DNA of 21,845 bases from JAAZLA01 sp964560975 (GTDB lineage: Bacteria; Spirochaetota; Spirochaetia; Treponematales; Treponemataceae). Of the stretch, positions 14,612 through 21,845 are shown one piece after another. The stretch covers positions 1 to 21,845 of the forward strand of contig CAZLNE010000029.1 of assembly GCA_964560975.1 (NCBI GenBank). The letters run 5' to 3'. A program made the translations under genes and the position numbers. The first letter of the stretch is position 1; each line of letters opens with the position of its first letter. The notes below the pieces were generated by a model that worked only from the letters and a program-made list of their open reading frames with translations, was not told where the DNA came from and searched no databases.

Positions 14612-14800
14612 CAATAATAGTTTGAGCGGCATCCTTGCCGCATCTTTGTTTCTGCGCCGAGCAAGTGCGAGGATCAGCCGCCATGGAAGGCGAATCCATC
14701 GTAGCTCAAGATGTATAACGGGGCGTTGCGGGGTGTCCCCGCAGAAGGGGAAGCGTAAAAACGAAGTTTTGAAGCGGGGGGAAGGCTTTCCCCTCACTTA
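14612..14800. repeat. GC-rich hairpin segment, possible mobile-element remnant or interspersed repeat
   Basis: No gene is supported here. The segment is clearly richer in G and C than its surroundings. It contains hairpins GCGGCA/TGCCGC (14626-14641), TGCGGGG/CCCCGCA (14727-14743, loop TGT) and GGGGAA/TTCCCC near 14777-14794, the last just past the pyk stop. It also holds the second copy of the tRNA-Lys 3' end. The minus-strand open frame across 14423-14797 runs antisense through the tRNA and is not a gene. Confidence 0.6.
14691..14711 (+). repeat. 21-bp direct repeat, copy 2 of the tRNA-Lys 3' end
   Basis: Identical to 14472-14492, 219 bp downstream in the same orientation, and outside any tRNA: the bases to its left do not restore a T stem, although ATGG precedes both copies. 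It sits within the GC-rich segment. Confidence 0.85.
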
Positions 14801-14802
14801 TA

Positions 14803-16629
14803 TCAGCTGACCGTGCCTTCGTATATGAGCTTTTCGCTGCTGTCTATGGTTATGGTTAAGCCGGGTTCAAGGATTTTCATTGCACCGCTTACCTGCGATA
14901 TCCAGACTATATTCGGATTAACTAAGGCCAAAAAGTCTTTTGTCATTTCGGACGGATTTTCAACGACGAGACCGTTCACCAGTCTAAGTAAGGGGAGAAA
15001 GGACATATCCAGGTTGCGGATTACAAGAATATCACCGCCTTTTTTACCTAAAATAATCCGTGCTTCTTCAGAAGTTTCGGCTCGTACTACCCTGCCCGTT
15101 ACGCGGCTTCTCTTTTTAATGGAACAGTATCCTCCGGCATTTAAGCCTCGTGCTAGTACATTTCCAACAAAAATTATGCGGATTGTATTTACCATGAGCG
15201 GACTGATAATTGGAATGCCTGCAACCATAACAAGTTTATCCAGCGTTTTAACTAACTTATTTTCTAAGGCAACTGCAAGCGCATTTTGAATCATTTCTTC
15301 AGAATCTGAAGCAACAGGCACAAGTAAGGGAACGACTCCCCAATTAAGAAGCAGCTGTCTAAATATAGTAATGTTGGGAGTAGCTGCAAGAATTGCCTGC
15401 TGCGGCCGGTACATACTCAATAAGCGGGCCGTATTACCGCTTATTGTCGGCGAAAGAATTGCATCAGCATCAATGGCGCCGGCGGTGTCGTATGCTGCTT
15501 TTGTCATTGTTTCTTCAATTCCATGTGTTTTTCTTTCCAGATGCTGATACTGCTTCATCTTTGCTTTATACTCGTCGGATACTTCAACTGTACGAGCAAT
15601 TTTATCCATCATCTGTACTGCTTCGATCGGGTGTGCACCATTCGCAGTCTCACCCGATAACATGACGGCATCTGTACCGTCTAGTATTGCATTTGCAACA
15701 TCTGTTAATTCTGCGCGTGTTGGACGAGGATTCACAATCATGGAGTCTAGCATTTGGGTTGCCGTAATTACCGGTTTTCCTGCAAGATTACAGGCTTGAA
15801 TAATTTTTTTCTGTGCGAGAGGAATTTGTTCTGTTGGAAGCTGAACGCCAAGATCGCCGCGGGCAACCATTATACCGGCAGATACAGCAATAATTTCGTC
15901 TATATTATTTAATCCTTCTTCGTTTTCAATTTTTGAAATTACCTTAAGCTTAGTGTTGAAGGGTTCAATAAAGCGTAAAATCGATACAACATCGGCCGGT
16001 GAACTGATAAAACTTGCAGCAATATAATCAATTCCCATAGAAATGCCGAATTCAATATCACATTTATCTTGTTCACTTAATACAGGAATATCAGGATGAA
16101 CGCCAATAACATTAACATTCTTTCTGCTGCCGATGGTACCTGTATTCATTGCCTTCGTCGTAATCACTGACTTTCCATCAGTTGCAAGAACTAAAAGCTC
16201 TACAAGGCCATCTGCAATGAGTATTTTGCAATCCTTTTTTATTTCTTCAGGAAGTTTTTTCCAGCTTAACGATAATTTTCCAGGGATTTTTTCACCGTCT
16301 TTTTCATTAAAACCGGCAGCTGTTACAGGACAATCATCATTCGTAACTAAAAAAGTGTCGCCTTCATGAATAGTAATTTTTCCATCATCGGGTACAAGCC
16401 CTGTTCGTATTTCAGGACCTTTTGTATCAAGAAGTAAAGCGCAGCGTATTCCTGTAAGCTCAGATGCCCTACGGACATTTTCCATATTTGTTTTATGATA
16501 CGCATGATCAGAATGCGAAAAATTAAACCGGGCAACATTCATTCCCGCTTTCAAAAGTGCACAAATTGTATCGATAGATTCTGTTGTAGGCCCCATAGAA
16601 CACACGATTTTAGTCTTTCTTGAAAACAC
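14803..16629 (-). CDS. pyk: pyruvate kinase with extra C-terminal domain
   Basis: Last step of glycolysis: phosphoenolpyruvate plus ADP to pyruvate and ATP, cytoplasmic. The 608-residue protein shows the family sites: R34 in 'NVARFNFSH', 'LLDTKGPEIRTG', catalytic K233 in 'VISKIENEEGLNNIDEI', metal ligands E235 and D259 ('VARGDLG'), and 'QMLDSMIVNPRPTRAE'. A normal enzyme has about 470 residues; the extra C-terminal 120 resemble the PEP-utiliser mobile domain seen in Bacillus pyruvate kinases, but the SH pair carrying the phosphohistidine is absent ('NGLVVENPSEMTKDFLALV'). The start is GTG with AGGAG at 5 bp. The promoter at 16664-16684 and dyads upstream suggest its own regulation. Confidence 0.96.
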   Translation of the reverse strand: MFSRKTKIVCSMGPTTESIDTICALLKAGMNVARFNFSHSDHAYHKTNMENVRRASELTGIRCALLLDTKGPEIRTGLVPDDGKITIHEGDTFLVTNDDCPVTAAGFNEKDGEKIPGKLSLSWKKLPEEIKKDCKILIADGLVELLVLATDGKSVITTKAMNTGTIGSRKNVNVIGVHPDIPVLSEQDKCDIEFGISMGIDYIAASFISSPADVVSILRFIEPFNTKLKVISKIENEEGLNNIDEIIAVSAGIMVARGDLGVQLPTEQIPLAQKKIIQACNLAGKPVITATQMLDSMIVNPRPTRAELTDVANAILDGTDAVMLSGETANGAHPIEAVQMMDKIARTVEVSDEYKAKMKQYQHLERKTHGIEETMTKAAYDTAGAIDADAILSPTISGNTARLLSMYRPQQAILAATPNITIFRQLLLNWGVVPLLVPVASDSEEMIQNALAVALENKLVKTLDKLVMVAGIPIISPLMVNTIRIIFVGNVLARGLNAGGYCSIKKRSRVTGRVVRAETSEEARIILGKKGGDILVIRNLDMSFLPLLRLVNGLVVENPSEMTKDFLALVNPNIVWISQVSGAMKILEPGLTITIDSSEKLIYEGTVS

Positions 16630-16663
16630 GCTAACTCCTGTACTGTATAACGATCTTTTACTA

Positions 16664-16684
16664 ATTATAGCATAAAATTTATGC
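16664..16684 (-). promoter_or_regulatory. pyk promoter with palindrome in the spacer
   Basis: Minus strand: a perfect TATAAT (16664-16669) preceded by TGC, an extended -10. Directly upstream is a 15-bp palindrome (GCATAAA, central base, TTTATGC; 16670-16684) filling the spacer, with no good -35 box. A repressor binding there would block RNA polymerase. The start would be near 16657. Confidence 0.65.
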
Positions 16685-16703
16685 GTAATCCAGTTGTCAA
16701 TTA

Positions 16704-16724
16704 GACATTAAAACTGATAATGTC
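16704..16724. promoter_or_regulatory. inverted repeat upstream of pyk promoter
   Basis: GACATTA (16704-16710) and TAATGTC (16718-16724) are perfect inverted arms with a 7-bp gap, 35-55 bp upstream of the pyk -10. Candidate binding site for an activator or repressor dimer. Confidence 0.4.
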
Positions 16725-16765
16725 AAGTTTGTAGTATAGCTAGTTCAGAGGTGCTTATACCTGAC

Positions 16766-16789
16766 AATAGTCCGACCGGTCGGACTATT
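16766..16789. promoter_or_regulatory. perfect 24-bp palindrome, TetR-type operator candidate
   Basis: Half-site AATAGTCCGACC followed immediately by its exact reverse complement. There is no T tract on either side, so it is not a terminator. The GACCGGTC core with AT-rich ends resembles operators of TetR-family repressors such as QacR, which control drug exporters. It lies between the end of the GNAT gene and the pyk promoter; no regulator gene is in the window. Confidence 0.7.
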
Positions 16790-16860
16790 AATTATCTTAC
16801 CAGTAAATCCCACGCACTGATGGTTCTTCGTAAATATTTTGCCATAGCACCGTAAAGCAC

Positions 16861-17388
16861 TTATTCTTCCGGATTCACAAGACCGTAGATATAGGTATTC
16901 TGCCAAAGAGGGTCCCCCTCTTTTTGTTTAAAGTAAATATTTTTTTTGAGTTCCCCTTCTCTCTCAAAGCCTGAGCGTTCAAGGAGTTTCCATGATTTTT
17001 GATTAGCAGGATCGCATTTTGCCTCAAGGCGGTGAACATTCAAATTAGTAAAACAATAACGGGTAAATGCTTTAAGAGACTCTGCTGCATATCCTCTGCC
17101 CTGATACATCGGACTAAAAATAAAACCGATTTCATAGGTTCTGGTATAGTCGGGTTCAATTTGGAAAAAAGAAAAATGACCAATTAATTCATTTGTTTTT
17201 TTATCGGTTACGGCAATAAAGTTCTTTTTTTGAGACCTTTCTTTTACTATTGATTTTGCATCATCCATGCTGATAGGAGCTCCGGGTTCAAACTCGTATA
17301 TTTCTTCCAACGATAGATAGTTATAGAGAGCTTCATAATCATTTTCTTTAAAATAACGGATAAGGGTTCTTTCTGTTTCAATCATCAT
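16861..17388 (-). CDS. GNAT acetyltransferase, RimJ/RimL type
   Basis: A 175-residue cytoplasmic N-acetyltransferase using acetyl-CoA. The fold is clear: N-terminal 'TERTLIRYFKENDYEALYNYL', beta strands 'GHFSFFQ' and 'YEIGFIFSPMYQGRGYAAESLKAF', the last containing the acetyl-CoA binding Q/R-x-x-G-x-G/A motif, and the typical end 'RLEAKCDPANQKSWKLLERSGFEREGELKKN'. This matches the RimJ/RimL/Acetyltransf_3 group, which acetylates protein N-termini or small molecules including some antibiotics; the substrate cannot be told. The ATG is preceded by AAGGA at 7 bp. The gene is divergent from the MFS exporter. Confidence 0.9.
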   Translation of the reverse strand: MMIETERTLIRYFKENDYEALYNYLSLEEIYEFEPGAPISMDDAKSIVKERSQKKNFIAVTDKKTNELIGHFSFFQIEPDYTRTYEIGFIFSPMYQGRGYAAESLKAFTRYCFTNLNVHRLEAKCDPANQKSWKLLERSGFEREGELKKNIYFKQKEGDPLWQNTYIYGLVNPEE

Positions 17389-17504
17389 CGTATATTCCTT
17401 ACAATATCTTAAAAACTATACACCATTACATATTTTATTTCCATATTTCTTCTCAGCCTAGTTGAAACTCCTAGGTAAGTTACGTAATTATTTATCGTAG
17501 GGAA

Positions 17505-17534
17505 TTGACTTAGCTTTCTTTTAAATATTAGTAT
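17505..17534 (+). promoter_or_regulatory. predicted promoter of the MFS exporter
   Basis: TTGACT (17505-17510), 18 bp spacer, TAGTAT (17529-17534). Transcription would start at about 17541, the ATG itself. An 8-bp palindrome TTACGTAA (17480-17487) lies just upstream. Confidence 0.45.
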
Positions 17535-17540
17535 TGAATT

Positions 17541-18887
17541 ATGAATAAAACACCCAATTGGAAGAAAAACGCAGTCTTTTTCCTCGGCGGCCAGACGCTA
17601 TCCTTATTCGGCTCATCCTTAGTTCAGTATGCTATGATGTGGCGCTTAACGCTCAATACACAGTCGGGCTTTGTAATGACCGGCTACATAATTGCAGGTT
17701 TTGTACCTGCTTTTATTCTTTCTCCTTTTGCGGGTGTTTGGGCAGACAGGTATGACAGGAAAAAAATCATTGCTATTGCAGATGCCTTCATCGCCATAGT
17801 AAGTATTATTACAGCAGTATTTCTGTCGTTTAATTCATCTGAAATTATGCTCTTTTTTATAGCTGCAGCTCTCCGCTCCCTGGGGAATGCAGTTCATCAG
17901 CCTGCAGTAGGTGCATTTTTACCGCGCATTGTTCCAAAAGAACAGCTCACGCGCGTTAACGGCATTAACGGAACTCTTCAAAGCGCTCTTATGCTTGTTT
18001 CACCCATTGCAGCAGGAAGTCTGCTTGCCGTTCTTCCCATGCCTTCTATATTTCTTATTGATGCAGTTACTGCTTTTTTGGCAATATCAGTATTGTTGTT
18101 GTTTGTTCGTGAGCAAAAAAAATCGGTTTCTCCTGAATCGAAGATAGATATGCAAGAAGGGCAAATTCCACAAGATCCAGGGACGGACAAAGATACAGTT
18201 GTATCTTCAGGAAGCTTTCTGCAGGATTTCAAAGGCGGTTTAGTCTATATAAAAGAACACCGATTTCTCATTTGGTTTTTTATTTACAATGCCATTCTTT
18301 TAATTCTAGTTTCTCCTGCGGCATTTTTAACACCCCTTCAAACAGCACGGTCATTTGGAACTGAGGTATGGAGACTTACCGCAATAGAAATTGTATTCTC
18401 TGTCGGTATGATGCTCGGCGGCGGACTCATTGCAGTATGGGGCGGTTTTAAGAACAGAATGAAATCCATTGTCTGTGCGACGCTAATTATGTCTTTTTGC
18501 ACCTGTGCACTTGGTTTATCACCTATTTTAGCAAAATACCTTGCACTTGATAGTTCTATTTACGCCGGCATTGGGAAAGTTCTGCCCTTTATTATCTATC
18601 TGTTTTTTATGGGATTTTTTGGACTTGCTATGCCGTTTATGAATACACCTGCAACCGTTCTTCTGCAGGAACACATTGATGATGAGTACCTAGGCCGTGT
18701 TTACAGCATCTACGGCATGCTCGCACAATCGCTCATGCCGCTTTCCATGCTTCTCTTCGGGCCCCTTGCTGATACTATCTCAATAGATTTTATTCTTATT
18801 GCTACAGGTGGTATTATGTTTATCTGTTCCCTTTTAATTCCGCTGAATAAAACTCTTATGAAGGCAGGGAAACCAATCGCCTCATAG
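17541..18887 (+). CDS. MFS transporter, probable drug or siderophore exporter
   Basis: A 448-residue inner-membrane protein with about 12 helices and a charged, hydrophilic central loop (about 190-225, 'KKSVSPESKIDMQEGQIPQD') separating two bundles. Motif A between helices 2 and 3 is present ('AGVWADRYDRKKI'), and 'HQPAVGAFLPRIVPKEQLTRVNGING' is typical of the MFS_3 group that includes EntS and macrolide efflux proteins such as MefA. Proton-driven export is the likely role; the substrate is unknown. No ribosome site precedes the ATG, which sits right after a promoter-like sequence. A TetR-style palindrome about 750 bp away, past the divergent GNAT gene, may once have belonged to an exporter regulon. 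It converges with the AEC gene (30 bp). Confidence 0.9.
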   Translation: MNKTPNWKKNAVFFLGGQTLSLFGSSLVQYAMMWRLTLNTQSGFVMTGYIIAGFVPAFILSPFAGVWADRYDRKKIIAIADAFIAIVSIITAVFLSFNSSEIMLFFIAAALRSLGNAVHQPAVGAFLPRIVPKEQLTRVNGINGTLQSALMLVSPIAAGSLLAVLPMPSIFLIDAVTAFLAISVLLLFVREQKKSVSPESKIDMQEGQIPQDPGTDKDTVVSSGSFLQDFKGGLVYIKEHRFLIWFFIYNAILLILVSPAAFLTPLQTARSFGTEVWRLTAIEIVFSVGMMLGGGLIAVWGGFKNRMKSIVCATLIMSFCTCALGLSPILAKYLALDSSIYAGIGKVLPFIIYLFFMGFFGLAMPFMNTPATVLLQEHIDDEYLGRVYSIYGMLAQSLMPLSMLLFGPLADTISIDFILIATGGIMFICSLLIPLNKTLMKAGKPIAS

Positions 18888-18917
18888 AATGTTTGGATGA
18901 AATCTCTGTAGTAATAC

Positions 18918-19850
18918 TTAGACTCCGCTTAAATAGATGGTAAAACCTACGATTAAAGGCATCGTAATAATTGATAAAAGAGTTGAGACAGACACCATCG
19001 TAACGCCGAGCTGGGGATCCTTATTAAACTTAACTGCAAACATAACGGTGTTTACACCTGTAGGGGAGGCAGCTGCGATTATCATAGCAGTAAGAAGTAC
19101 ACCTCTAATACCAACTGCATACAGCAGTGCAAGCGACACAAGCGGTACAATAATAAGGCGGAGAGAAAGACTCCATAAAAGCTTTTTGTCCTTCAAAAAA
19201 GCAAGACTCGTAATACCAGATAGATAGTACCCCACGACTACCATCGGGAGCGGTGTATTAAGCGCCGCTAGAAGTTTTACTGGTGTAAAAATAATTTGGG
19301 GCAGATCAAACGGTGTTAAAAAAAGGAATAGTCCAATAGCAACACTAATAACGCCGGGATTTAAAAACATCTCTTTAATCGAAGAAGCTTTTCCCGAATC
19401 ATCCATGAGGCGGATGCCATAGGTCCACACAACAAGATTAAAAACCGCAATAAAGGCAGCACCGAAAAACACACCATCAGAACCAAGAAGTGCTGACTGT
19501 AATGGAAGCGCCATGTAGCCGCAGTTTGAAAAAACAACTCCAAACTGTAAAACTCTTTTCCTAGCCTGTTCCGGATCTTTTATAAGAAATGTAACAATAC
19601 AAATAGTCAGCAAGTGAACGAAGGCTGCACAAGCAAAAGCTATAAAAAGAGAAGCAAGCATTGAAGAGTCAAAAGGGCGATTAAAAGATTCAATAATCAC
19701 ACAGGGAGTTACAACATAGAGGATGAAGGTTGCAAGATTTGCAATCGATTCTTTTGTGAAAACCTTTTTTTTGGCTGTAATAAAACCTACAGAAATAAGT
19801 ATAAAAAGAATAACGACCTGTTGCCCTACTGATAAAAAACTAGTTAACAT
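18918..19850 (-). CDS. AEC family transporter (auxin efflux carrier-like)
   Basis: A 310-residue inner-membrane permease with about ten helices in two halves ('VVILFILISVGFITAKKKVF' at the start, 'AAASPTGVNTVMFAVKF' and 'TMPLIVGFTIYL' at the end). The half-site motif 'VFSNCGYMALPLQSALLG' and the later 'ASPTGVNT' are typical of AEC proteins, which include bacterial malate/malonate and other organic-anion carriers. The substrate is unknown. The ATG at 19850 with AGG 4 bp before fits the family start; an in-frame TTG at 19898 would add 16 polar residues not seen in the family. It is divergent from the ABC-F gene and convergent with the MFS exporter. Confidence 0.9.
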   Translation of the reverse strand: MLTSFLSVGQQVVILFILISVGFITAKKKVFTKESIANLATFILYVVTPCVIIESFNRPFDSSMLASLFIAFACAAFVHLLTICIVTFLIKDPEQARKRVLQFGVVFSNCGYMALPLQSALLGSDGVFFGAAFIAVFNLVVWTYGIRLMDDSGKASSIKEMFLNPGVISVAIGLFLFLTPFDLPQIIFTPVKLLAALNTPLPMVVVGYYLSGITSLAFLKDKKLLWSLSLRLIIVPLVSLALLYAVGIRGVLLTAMIIAAASPTGVNTVMFAVKFNKDPQLGVTMVSVSTLLSIITMPLIVGFTIYLSGV

Positions 19851-19920
19851 AGAACCTGCCAATAACTTACGATATTGTACTGTATCAAAAATATTCAAAA
19901 ATTGATATACTTAAAGATGT

Positions 19921-21845
19921 ATGAATTATTTATCAGTTAGTAGTATATCGCGCATGGGGCGCGACAAACCATTATTTAAAGATGTCAGCTTCGGTTTGAA
20001 TGAAGGCGACAAGGCCGCACTTATTGGAAAAAACGGATCAGGAAAGAGTACACTCTTACAATGTATAGCAGGGACACTCGAAAGCGAAACGGGAAGCATC
20101 GTTATTAATAAGGAAGCAGGCGTTTCATACCTTCCGCAAAATCCTCTATACGATGCTAAAGACACCATTGAACAGCATATTTTTAAAAGCGACAGCCCAA
20201 AACTCCATACAATACGCGCCTATGAAAAAACCCTCATAGCAATTACAAAGCATGCCCGTCTTCATGTGGGAAAGCCGATGCCTCTATCACTTCAAAAAGA
20301 ATGTGAATCACTCATGGATACCATGAACCGCAATGAGCTTTGGAATTATGAAAGCGATATTAAGTCAATTTTGACAACACTGGGCATTTTTGACCTTGAA
20401 CGGAAAATGGGTACATTATCCGGCGGAATGATAAAAAAAGTCTGCCTCGCTCAAGTTCTTGTTGAAGACACAAAACTCCTTCTTCTCGATGAACCTACGA
20501 ACCACCTCGACATAAGCACTATCTTTTTTTTGCAGGAATATTTGCGGACGACAAACCGTTCTGTTCTCATGGTAACGCACGACCGCTACTTTCTCGATGC
20601 AGTGTGTAATAACATTTACGAACTCGACAGAGAGCGGATAAAGCTTTATATAGGAAATTATTCACAGTATTTAGAAAAAAAAGAAATAGAAGCTGAAATC
20701 GAAAAGAATACCGACCGGCGTATTGAATCGGTATTACGAACTGAGCGCGAGTGGCTTTTACGAGGACCAACCGCCAGAACAGGGAAGTCGAGAAGCAGAA
20801 CAGAAAAAGTTCACGCCATGATCAACCGGGACAAGTTCAAAGAAGACAAGGGCTTCAGTTTTGAAGTTGCAGGCAGAAGGCTTGGCGGAAAGGTATTAGA
20901 GCTTCACAGTATTAGTAAGTCCTACCCCAAGGGCGGAGTTAAAGACGGAGAATCATCTCCTGTTTTAGATTCATTTTCCTACACCTTTACCAGGGGTGAA
21001 AAAATAGGTGTGTTCGGAGACAACGGAACAGGAAAAACAACATTGCTCAACATTGTAACAGGCCGTCTTGCCCCTGATAAGGGTAGCATCGTGAAAGGCG
21101 ACAATACCGTTTTTGCCTATTACGAACAGAACCCTGTCTTTGAAAACACAGAATCAACCGTGCTTGAATATATTAAAGAAACAGCAGAACTAATAACGCT
21201 CAATAATGGGAAAACCCTTACTGCATCATTAATGCTCGAAGAATTCGGTTTTGAAGGCCGCATCCAGCATTCCTCTGTCAGCACGTTATCGGGCGGGGAA
21301 CGTAAAAGACTCTTTCTTGTACGCCTCTTAATGACAAACCCCAATTTCCTAATACTCGATGAACCGACAAACGACTTCGATATTTTTACTATGTCCGTTC
21401 TAGAGTCCTTTTTACAGAGTTTTTCCGGCTGCCTTCTCGTCGTAAGCCACGACCGCTATTTTATGGACAAGGTCGCAGACACGCTTTTTATTTTAGAAGA
21501 CGACGGCTCGGTGTCGGGCTTTGTCGGAAAATGTTCCGACTACATACTCCTTAGAAATGAATTAAAGGCTGCAGAGGAAGCTGAGAAAAAAGCAGAAAGA
21601 GAAAAAGAAAGATACATAAAAGCAGACCTAACTAAAAACACAGAAGCCTTACAATCCGAAAAGAAAAAGCTCTCCTTCAAAGAACAAAAAGAATTTGAAC
21701 AGCTTGAAACTGATATAGCCCTCCTTGAGGATAGAATTACAGAGCTTGATGCACTCCTTGCAGGCGGGGAAACAGACCATGTAAAACTTGCGCAGTACGG
21801 AAGCGAATACGAAACACTGAATAGTAACCTTGAAAAAAAATATGA
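19921..21845 (+). CDS. uup: ABC-F ATPase, Uup-like (cut by window end)
   Basis: A soluble ribosome- or DNA-associated ATPase with two nucleotide-binding domains and no membrane part. The 641 visible residues show: Walker A 'GKNGSGKST' (about 36-44), LSGG 166-169, Walker B D190-E191 in 'LLLDEPTNHLD', a linker at about 235-320 rich in basic residues, a second Walker A 'GDNGTGKTT' (366-374), LSGG 456-459, D480-E481, then a long coiled coil from about 550. 'KKLSFKEQKEFEQLETDI' there is a hallmark of the Uup subfamily rather than EttA. The reading frame is open to base 21845; the stop is outside. The ATG has TATACT 9 bp upstream and no clear ribosome site. Confidence 0.93.
   Translation, partial: MNYLSVSSISRMGRDKPLFKDVSFGLNEGDKAALIGKNGSGKSTLLQCIAGTLESETGSIVINKEAGVSYLPQNPLYDAKDTIEQHIFKSDSPKLHTIRAYEKTLIAITKHARLHVGKPMPLSLQKECESLMDTMNRNELWNYESDIKSILTTLGIFDLERKMGTLSGGMIKKVCLAQVLVEDTKLLLLDEPTNHLDISTIFFLQEYLRTTNRSVLMVTHDRYFLDAVCNNIYELDRERIKLYIGNYSQYLEKKEIEAEIEKNTDRRIESVLRTEREWLLRGPTARTGKSRSRTEKVHAMINRDKFKEDKGFSFEVAGRRLGGKVLELHSISKSYPKGGVKDGESSPVLDSFSYTFTRGEKIGVFGDNGTGKTTLLNIVTGRLAPDKGSIVKGDNTVFAYYEQNPVFENTESTVLEYIKETAELITLNNGKTLTASLMLEEFGFEGRIQHSSVSTLSGGERKRLFLVRLLMTNPNFLILDEPTNDFDIFTMSVLESFLQSFSGCLLVVSHDRYFMDKVADTLFILEDDGSVSGFVGKCSDYILLRNELKAAEEAEKKAEREKERYIKADLTKNTEALQSEKKKLSFKEQKEFEQLETDIALLEDRITELDALLAGGETDHVKLAQYGSEYETLNSNLEKKY

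Noticed and set aside
14423..14797. Minus-strand open frame of 124 codons across the tRNA-Lys region.
   Set aside because: It runs antisense through the tRNA and the terminators; the repeated 'LELRWIR' in its product is just the duplicated tRNA 3' end translated twice.
16799..16852. Seventeen-codon minus-strand frame (MAKYLRRTIS...) between GNAT and the palindrome.
   Set aside because: Too short, weak ribosome site, and no similarity to a TetR or other regulator; probably chance.
1..21845. CRISPR array, transposase, integrase, toxin-antitoxin or secondary-metabolite cluster.
   Set aside because: I looked for regularly spaced repeats and for recombinase or nuclease motifs on both strands and found none; the only regular repeats are coding repeats in the H1-like tail.

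Overview
This is a low-GC bacterial chromosome segment that most resembles a spirochaete of the genus Treponema. The reasons are a two-membrane envelope gene set (lipoprotein with an LLGC lipobox, beta-barrel-like outer membrane protein, LysM/M23 peptidase, bactofilin), acetogenic fermentation genes (pta, pyk, a 2[4Fe-4S] ferredoxin), and pta next to a large TPR gene, an arrangement I recall from Treponema. The genus is an inference from gene content; no database search was possible. Most of the window is ordinary core chromosome, and no CRISPR array, transposase or intact prophage is visible.

Layout: (1) 90-2665, minus strand: ferredoxin (a 56-residue gene), a terminator, a four-helix membrane protein, a secreted LysM-M23 peptidase and a secreted PEGA-like protein, tightly packed. 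(2) 2801-5274, plus: an AAA+ ATPase with a long non-canonical N-terminal half, then deoC. (3) 5277-9601, minus: pta, a cytoplasmic TPR protein, a nested terminator/promoter region, then a two-part protein with a histone H1-like Lys/Ala/Pro tail carrying a perfect 123-bp tandem duplication. (4) 9717-12175, plus: bactofilin, a periplasmic TPR protein and the tRNA methylthiotransferase mtaB. (5) 12320-14346, plus: a lipoprotein and an outer membrane protein, probably cotranscribed. (6) 14361-14800: tRNA-Lys(UUU) with a strong promoter, three terminator-like hairpins in a row, a copy of the 3' end of the same tRNA 219 bp downstream, and a GC-rich hairpin segment: the only part that looks like accessory DNA. 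(7) 14803-19850: pyruvate kinase, a GNAT acetyltransferase, an MFS exporter and an AEC transporter, with a perfect 24-bp TetR-style palindrome between GNAT and pyk. (8) 19921 to the window end: an Uup-type ABC-F ATPase, cut by the window edge.

How the genes fit together: pyk and pta belong to glycolysis and acetate formation, with the ferredoxin as a likely electron carrier. deoC feeds deoxyribose carbon into glycolysis. Bactofilin, the M23 peptidase and the TPR/PEGA proteins point to cell-wall shaping. The most interesting parts are the tRNA-Lys 3'-end duplication with its GC-rich tail, the large palindrome without a visible regulator gene, the H1-like repeat protein, and several genes whose promoter-like -10 element sits so close to the ATG that the mRNA would be leaderless.
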